NCBI RefSeq assembly: GCF_900102315.1
Contig: NZ_FNBL01000005.1
Span: 179,466-243,465, forward strand
Direction: 5' to 3'
Length of the DNA stretch: 64,000 bases
DNA from: Celeribacter baekdonensis
GTDB lineage: Bacteria; Pseudomonadota; Alphaproteobacteria; Rhodobacterales; Rhodobacteraceae
The translations under genes and the position numbers were made by a program. The notes beneath the pieces are model-generated. The model made no database searches and was not told the DNA's origin. It saw nothing but the letters and a program-made list of their open reading frames with translations. Below, piece by piece: positions 18,532 through 27,683 of this stretch (its first letter is position 1; the number at the start of each line of letters is the position of its first letter).

Positions 18532-19368
18532 ATGGGAAAACGGCCCGGTTCCTTTTATGTCCTCAGCGCGGTCTTCGCCCTGTTCATCCTGTTCCTCTAT
18601 GGCCCAACCCTGACCATTGGCATCCTGTCGTTTCAGGGACCGACCGGGGGGTTGACCTTTCCGATGCGCGGCCTGTCGCTGCATTGGTTCCGCGATCTGT
18701 TTGAACAACAGGCGGTGGGCGATATTTGGGGCGCTTTCCGACGCTCTCTCGCGCTGGGGTTGATGGTCATGGTGACGACTGTCGTCGTCTCCGTCATGGG
18801 CGGTTTTGCCTTTCGCAAACGGTTCTATGGCTCCGGCATTTTGTTTTACCTGATCATCGCTTCGCTGGTGATCCCCTCGATCCTGATCTCGCTTGGCGTC
18901 GGTCTGATCTTTAGCCAACTTGGGTTTAAAATCCATTGGGCCACCTCGGGTTTCGGTTCGCAACTGACATGGACGCTGCCCTTTGGGTTGCTGATCATGT
19001 TTGCCGTGTTCAACCGCTTTGACAAATCCTTTGAAGAGGCCGCGCGCGATCAAGGCGCCTCGCCATGGCAAACGGTGCGCTACGTCGTTTTGCCGATCAT
19101 CGCGCCCTCTCTCATTGGCGTGGGTCTGTTTGGGTTTACCCTGTCCTATGACGAATTCGCCCGCACTTTGTTGACGGCGGGGTCGTACAACACGCTGCCA
19201 CTGGAAATCTTTGGCATGACCACCAATGTGACCACGCCGGTGATCTACGCGCTTGGCACCATGACCACGCTGTTTTCGCTTTTGATCATCGGCGCGTTTC
19301 TTTTGACCGTGTGGATTTTGGGCAAACGCCGCGCGCGGCTTGGGTCCGATGCGGGCAAAGGGGTCTAA
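18532..19368 (+). CDS. ABC transporter permease, PotC type
   Basis: 278 residues, ATG at 18532 behind a strong AAGGAG site; the upstream stop is only two bases away. Six membrane spans and EAA loop FEEAARDQGASPWQTVRYVV. Its stop is followed directly by the racemase start. Confidence 0.9.
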   Translation: MGKRPGSFYVLSAVFALFILFLYGPTLTIGILSFQGPTGGLTFPMRGLSLHWFRDLFEQQAVGDIWGAFRRSLALGLMVMVTTVVVSVMGGFAFRKRFYGSGILFYLIIASLVIPSILISLGVGLIFSQLGFKIHWATSGFGSQLTWTLPFGLLIMFAVFNRFDKSFEEAARDQGASPWQTVRYVVLPIIAPSLIGVGLFGFTLSYDEFARTLLTAGSYNTLPLEIFGMTTNVTTPVIYALGTMTTLFSLLIIGAFLLTVWILGKRRARLGSDAGKGV

Positions 19369-19369
19369 A

Positions 19370-20026
19370 GTGAAGATCCTTTTTCTCAATCCGAATTCCT
19401 CCGCCCATATGACGCAGAGTGTTGTGGCGACCGCGCGCGCGCTTTTGCCTGAGGCGGAGATTTTAGGCTGGACCAACGCGGACGGCCCCGCCGCCATTCA
19501 AGGTCCTGAAGATGGTGCGGCGGCGATCCCTGGCCTGATGGCATTGTTACCGAAAGCGCGCGAAGAGGGCGTTGAAGCCATCGTCATCGCCTGTTTCGAT
19601 GACACGGGATTGGAGGCCCTGCGTGCGGCGGCGCATTGTCCGGTGATCGGGATCGGCGAAGCGGCCTATCATTTTGCCCTGCTCAAAGGCCAAACTTACG
19701 GCGTGGTGACGACCCTTGGCGTCTCTGTCCCGGTGATTGAGGGCAATATCCGCCGTCACGGGTTTGAGGCCGCCTGCCTCGCGGTTTCGGCCAGTGGCAT
19801 TGCGGTTTTGGAGGTCGAAGAGGGCCGCCCCGAGGTCTTGGATCACCTCACAAACGAGATCAAAGCCATGCGCGCGCGCGGGGCACAGACGGTGATTTTA
19901 GGATGCGCGGGCATGTCCACGCATCACGGCACATTGACGAAACGCTCAGGCGTGGTTCTGATCGACGGGGTCCGGGCGGCAACGCTTTTGGCGCAGGTGT
20001 TGGTGGTGGACCAGCACTCAGTGTGA
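19370..20026 (+). CDS. Aspartate/glutamate/hydantoin racemase family protein
   Basis: 218 residues using the GTG at 19370, which has AAAGGGG six bases upstream; an ATG at 19349 would overlap the permease. Both catalytic cysteines are present: Cys75 in IACFDDTG and Cys179 in LGCAGMS, as needed for two-base racemisation of an amino acid or hydantoin. N-terminal ILFLNPNSS is typical of HyuE-like racemases. No hydantoinase or carbamoylase is nearby, so the substrate probably reaches another locus. Its end overlaps the convergent tetR by 9 bp. Confidence 0.85.
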   Translation: MKILFLNPNSSAHMTQSVVATARALLPEAEILGWTNADGPAAIQGPEDGAAAIPGLMALLPKAREEGVEAIVIACFDDTGLEALRAAAHCPVIGIGEAAYHFALLKGQTYGVVTTLGVSVPVIEGNIRRHGFEAACLAVSASGIAVLEVEEGRPEVLDHLTNEIKAMRARGAQTVILGCAGMSTHHGTLTKRSGVVLIDGVRAATLLAQVLVVDQHSV

Positions 20027-20716
20027 TTTGATCCACGCGGCGTTGCTTTGCGTCAAAAGCGCCTCACCCGGCACCACAGGGCAAACCACCGGACGCGCCG
20101 CAATGCGCGTGGCCTCGTCTGGCACGACCCCCAACATGCGCAAAATCGCCGCGACAAAGGCCGGAACATCGACCTCTTCACCCGCCACGATCCGGCGCAT
20201 AAGCGCGAGCGTTCCGACCTCCAAGAGGTCCGTCACCATTGCCTCGGGCATCGGGCAAAAGTCACCCGCCATGATTGAGTCGCGCACGAAACAGGGCGCG
20301 ACCTCATCCAAGACCTGACCAAACCCATAGGCATGTCGGCCGATCCGCGCCGTGAATTCGAGGAAAAGCGGATGCGCGCGGGCCAGTTCGACAAAGGCTT
20401 TGACGCCATAGGCCAACCGTTCCGCCGGGGGCAAATCCTCATCAATCGCATCAAAAATCAGCGAGACAATTTCGCGCGCGAGGGCCCGTTTGGCCGCAAC
20501 CAAGACATCATCAATCGTGTCGAAATAGTTGTAAAACGTGCCGCGCGATACGCCCGCGCGGCGCACGACATGATCAATCACCGTGCCATTCACCCCACGG
20601 TCGGCAAAGACCATGGTGCCCGCTTCGACCAGACGATCATAGGTGCGCTGACGGCGCTCCTGTCCGATCCGGGTGCGGTAATCGACGGGTTCTGTTTGAC
20701 GGATCTCTTCGGTCAC
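20018..20716 (-). CDS. TetR/AcrR-family regulator of the RND efflux operon
   Basis: 232 residues, GTG start at 20716 behind a GGAGG site. Helix-turn-helix near residues 45-65 (VIDHVVRRAGVSRGTFYNYF). The rest is a variable helical ligand domain. The start overlaps the RND pump stop (GTGA), making it the fourth gene of the efflux operon it probably represses. Candidate operators are the palindromes upstream of the first adaptor gene. Confidence 0.87.
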   Translation of the reverse strand: MTEEIRQTEPVDYRTRIGQERRQRTYDRLVEAGTMVFADRGVNGTVIDHVVRRAGVSRGTFYNYFDTIDDVLVAAKRALAREIVSLIFDAIDEDLPPAERLAYGVKAFVELARAHPLFLEFTARIGRHAYGFGQVLDEVAPCFVRDSIMAGDFCPMPEAMVTDLLEVGTLALMRRIVAGEEVDVPAFVAAILRMLGVVPDEATRIAARPVVCPVVPGEALLTQSNAAWIKSH

Positions 20717-23700
20717 GTCGCCTCCTTCGCCTCCGGTTTGACCCGGAACACAAGACAATAGAGCGCCGGCGCGAAGAGCAATGTGATCAATGTCCCGGCG
20801 ATAATTCCGCCCATCATCGCAAAGGCCATCGGGCCCCAAAACACCTGACGCGAAATCGGGATCAAGGCCAAAGAGGCCGCCGCTGCGGTCAACAGGATCG
20901 GACGCGCCCGGCTGTCAGAGGCCTCAAACACGGCGTGCCAACGCGACTTGCCTTCGCGGCGCAGATCTTCGATGGCTTGAATGAGGATGATCGAATTTCG
21001 GATCAAAATGCCGACAAGGGCGAGCACCCCGAGCAGGGCGACAAATCCCATTGGCGCACTGGCGCTCAAAAGTGCCGCAACAACACCGATCAGCCCCAAT
21101 GGCGCGACCGCGATAACGACGAACATCAGTCGGAAACTTTGGACCTGAATCATCGTCAGCGTCAGCATGATCAACACCATAATCGGCATGACGGCGGCAA
21201 TTGGACCCTGACTTTCGGCGCTGCTTTCAACCGTACCGCCAACCTCGACCGTATAGCCGCGTGGCAGGGTTTGTTCAAAGCTGGCAATCGCCGGTTTGAG
21301 CGCATTGACCAAGGTTGCGGGCAAATCATCAGAGGCAATCGCCGCCTTCACGGTGATCACGGGCGCGCGGTCCTCTTGTCGGATCAGCGGCTGTTCGGTC
21401 ACCCAATCCAATGTCGCAATCGAGGACAGTGGAATGGACACGCCTTGCGCATTGGCAAATTGCAGATTTTCCAGAGCAGTCAAGGTTTTGCGATCTTCCT
21501 CGGCGCCGCGAATTTCAACATCAATCAATGTGCGCGCATCGCGGATTTGGGTCACTGTGGAGCCCTCAAACAGGCTCGACATCACCCCCGCCACATCCGA
21601 TTGGGTCAACCCAAGCTGACGCAACCGCGCCTGATCCAGATCGACGCGCACCACACGGCTTGGCTCATTCCAATCAAGCGAAATCGCGCTCAACCGCTCC
21701 TCTTTCGACAGGACAGCGGCAAGTTCACGTGCGTGGTCACGCAATTCAGCGTAATCAGGACCGGAAATCCGGTATTGCACGGGCTTGCCAACCGGCGGCC
21801 CAAGCTCAAAGGTTTTGGGATAGAATTCGACGCCAAGCCGGGCCTCGGAATAGGTCCGTACTTTGGTCAAAAGGCGATCACGCGCGTCAAGGTCGGTCGT
21901 CAGGATCAAGAGCTGACCAATGTTTGGCCCAGGCGTCAACGCCTCCAAGGTCAACACAACCCGTGGCGCACCATTGCCAATATAGGTCGTCCAAAACTCG
22001 ACCTCCTCCTGAGCGCTCAGCCATGTTTCAAACTGCGCAATCTCGGTATCGGTTGCATAAATACTGGCGTTTTGGCGCAGAGTCACATCGACCAAAACCT
22101 CTGGGCGATCCGAGCTTGGGAAAAACTGTTGTTCGACCTTGCTCATGCCGACCACAGCCAGTGCGAAAGCCGCAAATGTGATGACCACCGTCAAAAGGCG
22201 GAACCGCATCGCAAGCCGCAACAGATGATGGAACCGACGACGCAACCATCCCGGTTCGCCATGCACATGTTTCCACTGTTTCGGCAAAAAAGTCGCCCCC
22301 AACACCGGCGCAAACAACACGGCGACAATCCAGCTCAGGACCAACGAAATGGCAATCACATAGAACAAGGTGATGGTGTATTCACCGGCGTTACTGCTGT
22401 TGAGACCGATGGGGATAAAGCCAGCGGTGGTGATCAACGTCCCCGTCAACATCGGCCACGCGATGGAAGTCCAGGCATAGGCGGCAGCCTTGCGGCGGCT
22501 TTCGCCCAGTTCGAGGCGCGAGATCATCGTTTCAATCGCGATCATGGCGTCATCCACCAAAAGACCCAGCGCGATGATCAAAGCGCCCAGTGAAATCCGC
22601 TGAAGCGTGATACCCAAAACCTCCATGAACACAAAGGTCAGGGCCAAAACCAAGGGGATCGTCAGGCTGACGACAAACCCCGCGCGCACACCGAGAGACA
22701 CGAAGCTGACGGCAAGCACGATCACCACCGCCTCGATCAGCGCTTTCACGAAATGCCCCACCGACTCCTCAACCACTTTCGGCTGGTCGGCGACATGGTG
22801 GACATTGATACCCACGGGCAATGTCGTTGTGAGTTCAGCCATGGTCTCATCCAAAGCCGCACCAAAATCGAGCACATTGCCGCCATCGCGCATCCCGATT
22901 TTCAGACCGATTGCGGGCGCGCCATTGTAACGAAACAATTCGGACGGCGGATCATCGTAGCCCGAGGTCACATTGGCCACATCGGCCAGCGTGAAAAAGA
23001 TGTCGCCAGACCGCAGCGGCGCATTGGCGAGGGCGTCTACACTGTCAAATTGCCCGGTGACCCGCAGCAAGATGTTTTCATCGTCGGTGCTGATCATCCC
23101 CGATGGGACGATCTGGTTTTGCGCCGCAAGAGAGCCCAAAACGGTTTGTCCATCCAGACCGAAAGCGGCCAAACGACGGGCGGAAAATTCGATATGGATG
23201 ACCTGATCGCGGGTGCCAAACACTTCGACTTTACCAGCATCATCAAGACTTTGAACCACGTCGCGGACGTCTTCGACATACTCTTTGACCTCCTCGGGCG
23301 CATAGCCATCCGAGGTAAAGGCATAGACCGTTCCAAACACATCCCCAAAGTCATCATTGTAGGCAAAGCCTTGAAATTCCTGTGGGAACTGGCTTCGGAT
23401 ATCCGACATCATTTGCCGCACGCGGGTCCAGGACGGACGCACTTCGGAGGCGGGAACATTGTCGCGCAGATCAACATAGACCATTGCGATCCCCGGATAG
23501 GTCACCGAGCGTGTGCCATCAAGGGTCGCGAGTTCTTGCAGTTTGCGTTCAATGCGATCAGTCACCTGCGTCACGGTTTCCTCGGCGGTGGCCCCCGGCA
23601 AACTCGCGGTCACCACCATGGTGCGGATGGTAAAAGACGGGTCCTCTTCGCGCCCAAGCCTCATGTAGCTAAGCGATCCGGCGACCACAGCAATGATCAT

Positions 23701-23760
23701 CATGAACCAGATAAAGGAGCGGTGCCCCAGTGCCCAATCCGACAGGTTGAACCCCTTCAT
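20713..23760 (-). CDS. RND family efflux pump, inner-membrane protein (AcrB/MdtB-like)
   Basis: 1015 residues. N-terminal membrane helix, two large periplasmic loops and a second half starting near residue 500. The proton-relay aspartates sit in GLLVDDAMIAIE, and LRREGKSRWHAVFEASDSRARP is the conserved loop before the last helices. The sequence resembles the HAE-1/VexF-TriC group. ATG overlaps the adaptor gene stop. No outer-membrane channel gene is near, so it must borrow a TolC-like protein. Confidence 0.92.
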   Translation of the reverse strand: MKGFNLSDWALGHRSFIWFMMIIAVVAGSLSYMRLGREEDPSFTIRTMVVTASLPGATAEETVTQVTDRIERKLQELATLDGTRSVTYPGIAMVYVDLRDNVPASEVRPSWTRVRQMMSDIRSQFPQEFQGFAYNDDFGDVFGTVYAFTSDGYAPEEVKEYVEDVRDVVQSLDDAGKVEVFGTRDQVIHIEFSARRLAAFGLDGQTVLGSLAAQNQIVPSGMISTDDENILLRVTGQFDSVDALANAPLRSGDIFFTLADVANVTSGYDDPPSELFRYNGAPAIGLKIGMRDGGNVLDFGAALDETMAELTTTLPVGINVHHVADQPKVVEESVGHFVKALIEAVVIVLAVSFVSLGVRAGFVVSLTIPLVLALTFVFMEVLGITLQRISLGALIIALGLLVDDAMIAIETMISRLELGESRRKAAAYAWTSIAWPMLTGTLITTAGFIPIGLNSSNAGEYTITLFYVIAISLVLSWIVAVLFAPVLGATFLPKQWKHVHGEPGWLRRRFHHLLRLAMRFRLLTVVITFAAFALAVVGMSKVEQQFFPSSDRPEVLVDVTLRQNASIYATDTEIAQFETWLSAQEEVEFWTTYIGNGAPRVVLTLEALTPGPNIGQLLILTTDLDARDRLLTKVRTYSEARLGVEFYPKTFELGPPVGKPVQYRISGPDYAELRDHARELAAVLSKEERLSAISLDWNEPSRVVRVDLDQARLRQLGLTQSDVAGVMSSLFEGSTVTQIRDARTLIDVEIRGAEEDRKTLTALENLQFANAQGVSIPLSSIATLDWVTEQPLIRQEDRAPVITVKAAIASDDLPATLVNALKPAIASFEQTLPRGYTVEVGGTVESSAESQGPIAAVMPIMVLIMLTLTMIQVQSFRLMFVVIAVAPLGLIGVVAALLSASAPMGFVALLGVLALVGILIRNSIILIQAIEDLRREGKSRWHAVFEASDSRARPILLTAAAASLALIPISRQVFWGPMAFAMMGGIIAGTLITLLFAPALYCLVFRVKPEAKEAT

Positions 23761-24830
23761 TCGAGCCGCTCCCCAACTTTTTGTCCGTCCTCAAACGCAT
23801 GTACACCGCGCACGACGATTTCATCATTCTCAGAAAGCCCTGCGGAAATCACCACCCGGTCGCCCACAATGGCGCCCAGCGTCACAGGCACAAATTTCGC
23901 CACACGATCTGGCGCGACGCGCCAAACGCCAGGTCTGTCTTGCGTCCCCGCAATGGCGCTTATGGGCAGGGTCATAGCAGGGTCCGCACCACGATTATAG
24001 GCCGCCGTAATCAAGGTGCCGATACGGTAATCCTCGGGCGGAGCAAGCAACACAAGCTGCAATCTCCGTGTCTCAAGACTGGTATCGGCGACGGGTTCAA
24101 TCACGCTCAGCCGTGCCATCACCGGGGCAACGCCCCCCGAGCGGTGACGCACCACGAATCCCGCACCTTCCGGCATGATCGCGGCGACAGAGGCGGGCAC
24201 ATCAATGATCGCCTCGCGTCCCAAAGGATCGGCAATCTCCATCACACTCACGCCAGGGCTAACAAGCGTGCCGGGATCGACTGAGGTGGACAGGACAATC
24301 CCATCCCGTGGCGCGACAAGACTACCGTAGCGGGCCGCCTCCGTGGTTTGGGCCAGATCGGCACGCACGCTTTCGAGTTTGGCCGCCGTGGCATCGCGAT
24401 TGGCGCGCGCGGCTTCGAGTTGGGCGGTGGTGGCCACATTGCGCGCCACAAGCGCCGAAACACGTTCATATTGGGTCTGCGCAAATTCGGCCTGCGCCTG
24501 TACGCCCGACACGGCGGCTTCGGCCACGGCAACATCTTGCGCCAATGTGATTTGATCTAAGGTTGCAAGCACCTGCCCTTTGGTCACGCGATCCCCGGCG
24601 GCAACATTGAGCGTCGCCAAACGGCCGCTGGTTTGGAACGCCAAAGCGGATACATCCTGACCGCGGATCACCCCGGAGTATTGACGTTTGACCACCGGAT
24701 CGGTTGACACAAATTCGGAAATCACCGGGCGCAGCGCCGGAGTTTCACCCATATCGGACTGAGCCAACCCCACTTGTCCCAGACCCGAAAAAACAAGCAT
24801 CACAGCCAAGAGCCGCATCGGTTTGATCAT
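23757..24830 (-). CDS. RND efflux periplasmic adaptor (second of two)
   Basis: 357 residues with a signal peptide (cleavage near LAQS, about residue 24). Lipoyl halves flank a helical hairpin: GRLATLNVAAGDRVTKGQ before, PRDGIVLSTSVDPGTLVSPG after; between them Ala-rich helices (about 90-165). A beta-barrel and membrane-proximal domain follow. Stop overlaps the pump start; its ATG overlaps the stop of the first adaptor. Confidence 0.9.
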   Translation of the reverse strand: MIKPMRLLAVMLVFSGLGQVGLAQSDMGETPALRPVISEFVSTDPVVKRQYSGVIRGQDVSALAFQTSGRLATLNVAAGDRVTKGQVLATLDQITLAQDVAVAEAAVSGVQAQAEFAQTQYERVSALVARNVATTAQLEAARANRDATAAKLESVRADLAQTTEAARYGSLVAPRDGIVLSTSVDPGTLVSPGVSVMEIADPLGREAIIDVPASVAAIMPEGAGFVVRHRSGGVAPVMARLSVIEPVADTSLETRRLQLVLLAPPEDYRIGTLITAAYNRGADPAMTLPISAIAGTQDRPGVWRVAPDRVAKFVPVTLGAIVGDRVVISAGLSENDEIVVRGVHAFEDGQKVGERLE

Positions 24831-25882
24831 TGCATCGTCTCCCCTGCGACCACCGGGCGGCCGTCGAACAACATTTGCGACCCGGCCCCGACCACGAGAT
24901 CCCCCTCGACAAGGCCCTCCGTGAGTTCAACGGTCTTATCGTTATAAGAGCCCACCCGCACAGATTTGAGTGACACGGTGGAGGTCGCAGGATCGACCAC
25001 CCAAACGGCGGGGCCTTTGGAATCCGCCGTCAACGCGCTCCACGGCAAAACAATGCGTTGGTCGACTTCGATCGTGGAGCGACCTGAGATCGACGTGCCG
25101 ATCGGGATGTGCATCGACATCTCTTCGGGAATGTCCGCATGGATTTCAACCGTTCCGGTGGAGGTCAAAACCGGCAAGACTTCGGTGATCGTCGATGGAA
25201 ATGGTGCCTCTGTGCCGCCGGGATCAAGCTCGACCTCATGGTTGAGAATTTTCGACAGTCCCGCCGCATCCGGGGCCAAAAACACCGCCTGCTTTTTGCC
25301 CTTCAACGCGAGGGTGGCAACCGGAGCTCCGGCGGAAACGATCTCGCCCAGATCGACATATTTTTCGATCACGGTCACGTCCTCTTCGGCACGAATCTCT
25401 GTATCGTCAAGCGCTTGTTCGGCGGTTTCCAACATGGCACGGGCCTGATCGCGACTGGCCTGCGCCGCCAGAAAGGCCTGCTGCGCCTCATCATATTGCG
25501 CCTGCGTGCCCACGCCGCGCGCCAAAAGCGTATCCATTCGGGTGCGGGCTTGTTCGGCCTGAACCCATGCGGCTTCGGCAGCATTCAAATTGGCCCGGGC
25601 CGCATCAAGTGCAGCGGAAATATTGGTCGCATCAATGCGTGCAATCACCTCGCCGGCGCTCAATTGGCGCCCGACCTCGGCATCCAGATAGTCGATCTGA
25701 CCGCCTCTGCGAAAGGCGGCCGGAAAGCTGTCTTTCGCCTCGACAGCGCCAACAACCTTGATCTCATGGACGACTGTTGCGCTTTTGGCGGAAATAATTT
25801 CGACCGCCAAAGGCACTTCGGCCAAAATTTGCATCGGGGTTAGGATGAGCCAGATCAGACCCAAGAGCGTTGGAACTTTCAT
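24827..25882 (-). CDS. RND efflux periplasmic adaptor (first of two)
   Basis: 351 residues, starting at 25882 where CAGGGAT gives a good binding site; an ATG at 25897 has none. Signal peptide ends near residue 22. Lipoyl halves (GGQIDYLDAEVGRQLSAGEV and VIEKYVDLGEIVSAGAP) surround an Ala/Gln-rich hairpin. Distinct in sequence from the second adaptor, so not a recent duplication. First gene of the operon; two adaptors per pump is the arrangement known from TriABC. Confidence 0.9.
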   Translation of the reverse strand: MKVPTLLGLIWLILTPMQILAEVPLAVEIISAKSATVVHEIKVVGAVEAKDSFPAAFRRGGQIDYLDAEVGRQLSAGEVIARIDATNISAALDAARANLNAAEAAWVQAEQARTRMDTLLARGVGTQAQYDEAQQAFLAAQASRDQARAMLETAEQALDDTEIRAEEDVTVIEKYVDLGEIVSAGAPVATLALKGKKQAVFLAPDAAGLSKILNHEVELDPGGTEAPFPSTITEVLPVLTSTGTVEIHADIPEEMSMHIPIGTSISGRSTIEVDQRIVLPWSALTADSKGPAVWVVDPATSTVSLKSVRVGSYNDKTVELTEGLVEGDLVVGAGSQMLFDGRPVVAGETMQ

Positions 25883-25905
25883 GAATATCCCTGACATATC
25901 GAAAA

Positions 25906-25944
25906 GCTAAGCCTCTCACTTAGCCGAATTGACAGTTTTGTCAA
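25906..25944 (-). promoter_or_regulatory. Palindromes in the RND operon promoter region
   Basis: Two inverted repeats lie 24-62 bp before the first adaptor: GCTAAG-7-CTTAGC (25906-25924) and the perfect TTGACA-GTTT-TGTCAA (25929-25944). On the minus strand TTGACA at 25944-25939 could be a -35 box with a poor -10 about 17 bp on. Either palindrome is a plausible TetR site. Confidence 0.55.
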
Positions 25945-26262
25945 ATCTAACTTTACGGTTCGTACAGATTCCCTGATTTTCGGCCATATTGGTGTAGTCT
26001 TCCTGAAGACCGAAGATATGTCGCGTGTTTTTTCTGCACATATTTTGGAGTCTAAAATTTTGCATCCATAACTTGCATCCATAAGTTGACAAAAAGACTA
26101 AGATTAATTTATCCTCCCAGAGATCGCGCCGTCCGGCGCCTTGAACCGCGACATCCAATGGCACGCCATGGCGCAAAGCCCAGCCAGTCTTGGTGTTTCA
26201 ATTACTGACACACCATCCGCCTCCCTCAGAGGGGCGACAGGCCCTTGGCCTGGAATACGGAC
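25945..26262. other. AT-rich intergenic region before hemP
   Basis: No gene is visible. The stretch contains a direct repeat of 13 bp, ttgcatccataa(c/g), at 26060-26072 and 26073-26085, followed immediately by TTGACA (26086-26091), a possible -35 box for hemP with a weak -10 near 26109. The rest shows no clear feature. Confidence 0.4.
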
Positions 26263-26280
26263 ATGACAAAAGGCAAGCCA

Positions 26281-26442
26281 ATGACCCTACATGTAACGAA
26301 AATGGAAGCGGCCGAGACGCCGCTTCCCCCGATTGATGCCCGCAGTCTGATTTCAGACGGCTCAACCCGACAGATCATCCTTGATGGCCAAACCTACACC
26401 CTGCGGATCACCCGCGCGCAAAAATTGATCCTGACCAAATAA
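26281..26442 (+). CDS. hemP: Hemin uptake protein HemP/HmuP family
   Basis: Small basic protein of 53 residues; the C-terminal ILDGQTYTLRITRAQKLILTK-like end is the hallmark of the HemP family (typically LxGxxYxLRxTRxxKLILTK). In rhizobia HmuP helps activate expression of the haem receptor under iron limitation. ATG 26281 has AAGGC five bases upstream; ATG 26263 in the same frame (59 residues) is a fair alternative. No haem transport genes accompany it here. Confidence 0.8.
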   Translation: MTLHVTKMEAAETPLPPIDARSLISDGSTRQIILDGQTYTLRITRAQKLILTK

Positions 26443-26458
26443 AGGCCGTTCAGCCTTT
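26441..26458 (+). terminator. Small hairpin at hemP stop
   Basis: AAAGGC (26441-26446, overlapping the stop) pairs with GCCTTT (26453-26458) over a six-base loop. Short and without a clear U tract, so a weak terminator at most. Confidence 0.4.
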
Positions 26459-26461
26459 AAA

Positions 26462-26504
26462 GTGTTTCGGATTCAAGTTGAGTCACGACTTAAATCCGAA
26501 ACAC
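26462..26504. repeat. Long perfect-arm inverted repeat
   Basis: GTGTTTCGGATT pairs with AATCCGAAACAC, then after one mismatch AAGT pairs with ACTT, around a nine-base loop: a 17-bp stem with one mismatch. It lies between the convergent hemP and lysR genes. It could be a bidirectional terminator or a dispersed palindromic repeat unit. Confidence 0.7.
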
Positions 26505-26572
26505 GCGGAACTTAACTTAGGGAGTGGGCGTTTTCGAAACAAACGCATTACGTGCGATTATCGCGAAACGCT

Positions 26573-27529
26573 TTAGCGATAGGTGCGCAATTCTAAATCA
26601 ACGGATGAAAGCATCTCGTCGCACATGGTCAAAAACCCGGCCTCGGCTTCGGACAGCTTGCGGCGCGGGTTGGTCAAAAGATAGATGCTCACCAAAGGCA
26701 GGGCATCATAGGGTGGCAATTGACGCAGCCGCCCCAAATCGACATCGCGCTTGGCCACATGTAGCGGCAGCGCGCCGATGCCGATATTGGCAACGATCAT
26801 GCGCCTGAGTTCATGCAGGTTCGAAGACACCCCGCTCCACCCCGTCGCGATTTTGGCGCGTGTGCGCAGCTTTGCCACGGGCGCCAAAGGCCCGCCATCG
26901 GTTTCCGTTTGAAATGACACCGATCTCTCGCCTTCGAGTTCGGACAGGGGAATCATACCACGCCCAAACAGCCGATGTTTCGGCCCGCAAAACAGGCCGA
27001 AATATTCACGGTACAACACGTCCGCGTTCAAACCTGCCGGAATTTTATGCAGCAAACAAATCCCAAGGCTGGCGCGATTTTGACTGACACGGCTGACAAT
27101 TTCGTCGCTTTCCGCGACTGTGAAAGAAAAGCTGACCTTTGGATGACGCGTGACAAAGCGGTGAAGCACCTCATCAAAGTGATCCGAAATCACATGAGAT
27201 GTGGTGACAATGGAAATATGGCCACGCAAGTCTTCGGTGCCCGTTTCCAACAAGGACGGCAATTGCGAGACCGCGCCAAAGATCGACGAACATTCGGCAT
27301 AAAGCAACTGCCCGGCCCGCGTCACTTTGAATTCATTCGATTTTCTAACGATCAACTGATGTCCGGCCGTGTCTTCGAGACGCTTGAGAGCGGAGGAGAT
27401 TGTCGGTTGCTTCAGACCCAAAAAATCAGCCGCGCGCGAAATGCCGCGTTGTTCAACCACCACCATGAAAGTGCGCAACAGGTTCCAGTCGAGATGCCAG
27501 GGAAAGCGTTGTTCGTAAGGTTTAGCCAT
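26573..27529 (-). CDS. LysR-family transcriptional regulator
   Basis: 318 residues. N-terminal helix-turn-helix (LRTFMVVVEQRGISRAADFL, then LKQPTISSALKRLED, about residues 18-53) and the periplasmic-binding-like ligand domain (about 95-300). Divergent from the amino-acid importer and catabolic genes starting at 27684, which it most likely activates in response to the imported compound or an intermediate. Confidence 0.9.
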   Translation of the reverse strand: MAKPYEQRFPWHLDWNLLRTFMVVVEQRGISRAADFLGLKQPTISSALKRLEDTAGHQLIVRKSNEFKVTRAGQLLYAECSSIFGAVSQLPSLLETGTEDLRGHISIVTTSHVISDHFDEVLHRFVTRHPKVSFSFTVAESDEIVSRVSQNRASLGICLLHKIPAGLNADVLYREYFGLFCGPKHRLFGRGMIPLSELEGERSVSFQTETDGGPLAPVAKLRTRAKIATGWSGVSSNLHELRRMIVANIGIGALPLHVAKRDVDLGRLRQLPPYDALPLVSIYLLTNPRRKLSEAEAGFLTMCDEMLSSVDLELRTYR

Positions 27530-27683
27530 AAATATTATCTATGTTGAACATTCTTATTATTTATTTGCGCAATGTATTCACACATGCAAGCCTTTTCACC
27601 AAGGTGGCCAGAACCACCATGCAAAACCATCCCTGCCGAGAGGCTCACCCTCAAAGGCGATTTGGATCCAACTGGAGAAGACG

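Noticed and set aside
20935..24000. Two long plus-strand open frames opposite the RND pump
   Set aside because: Shadows of the pump; composition rich in His, Gln and Arg without motifs.
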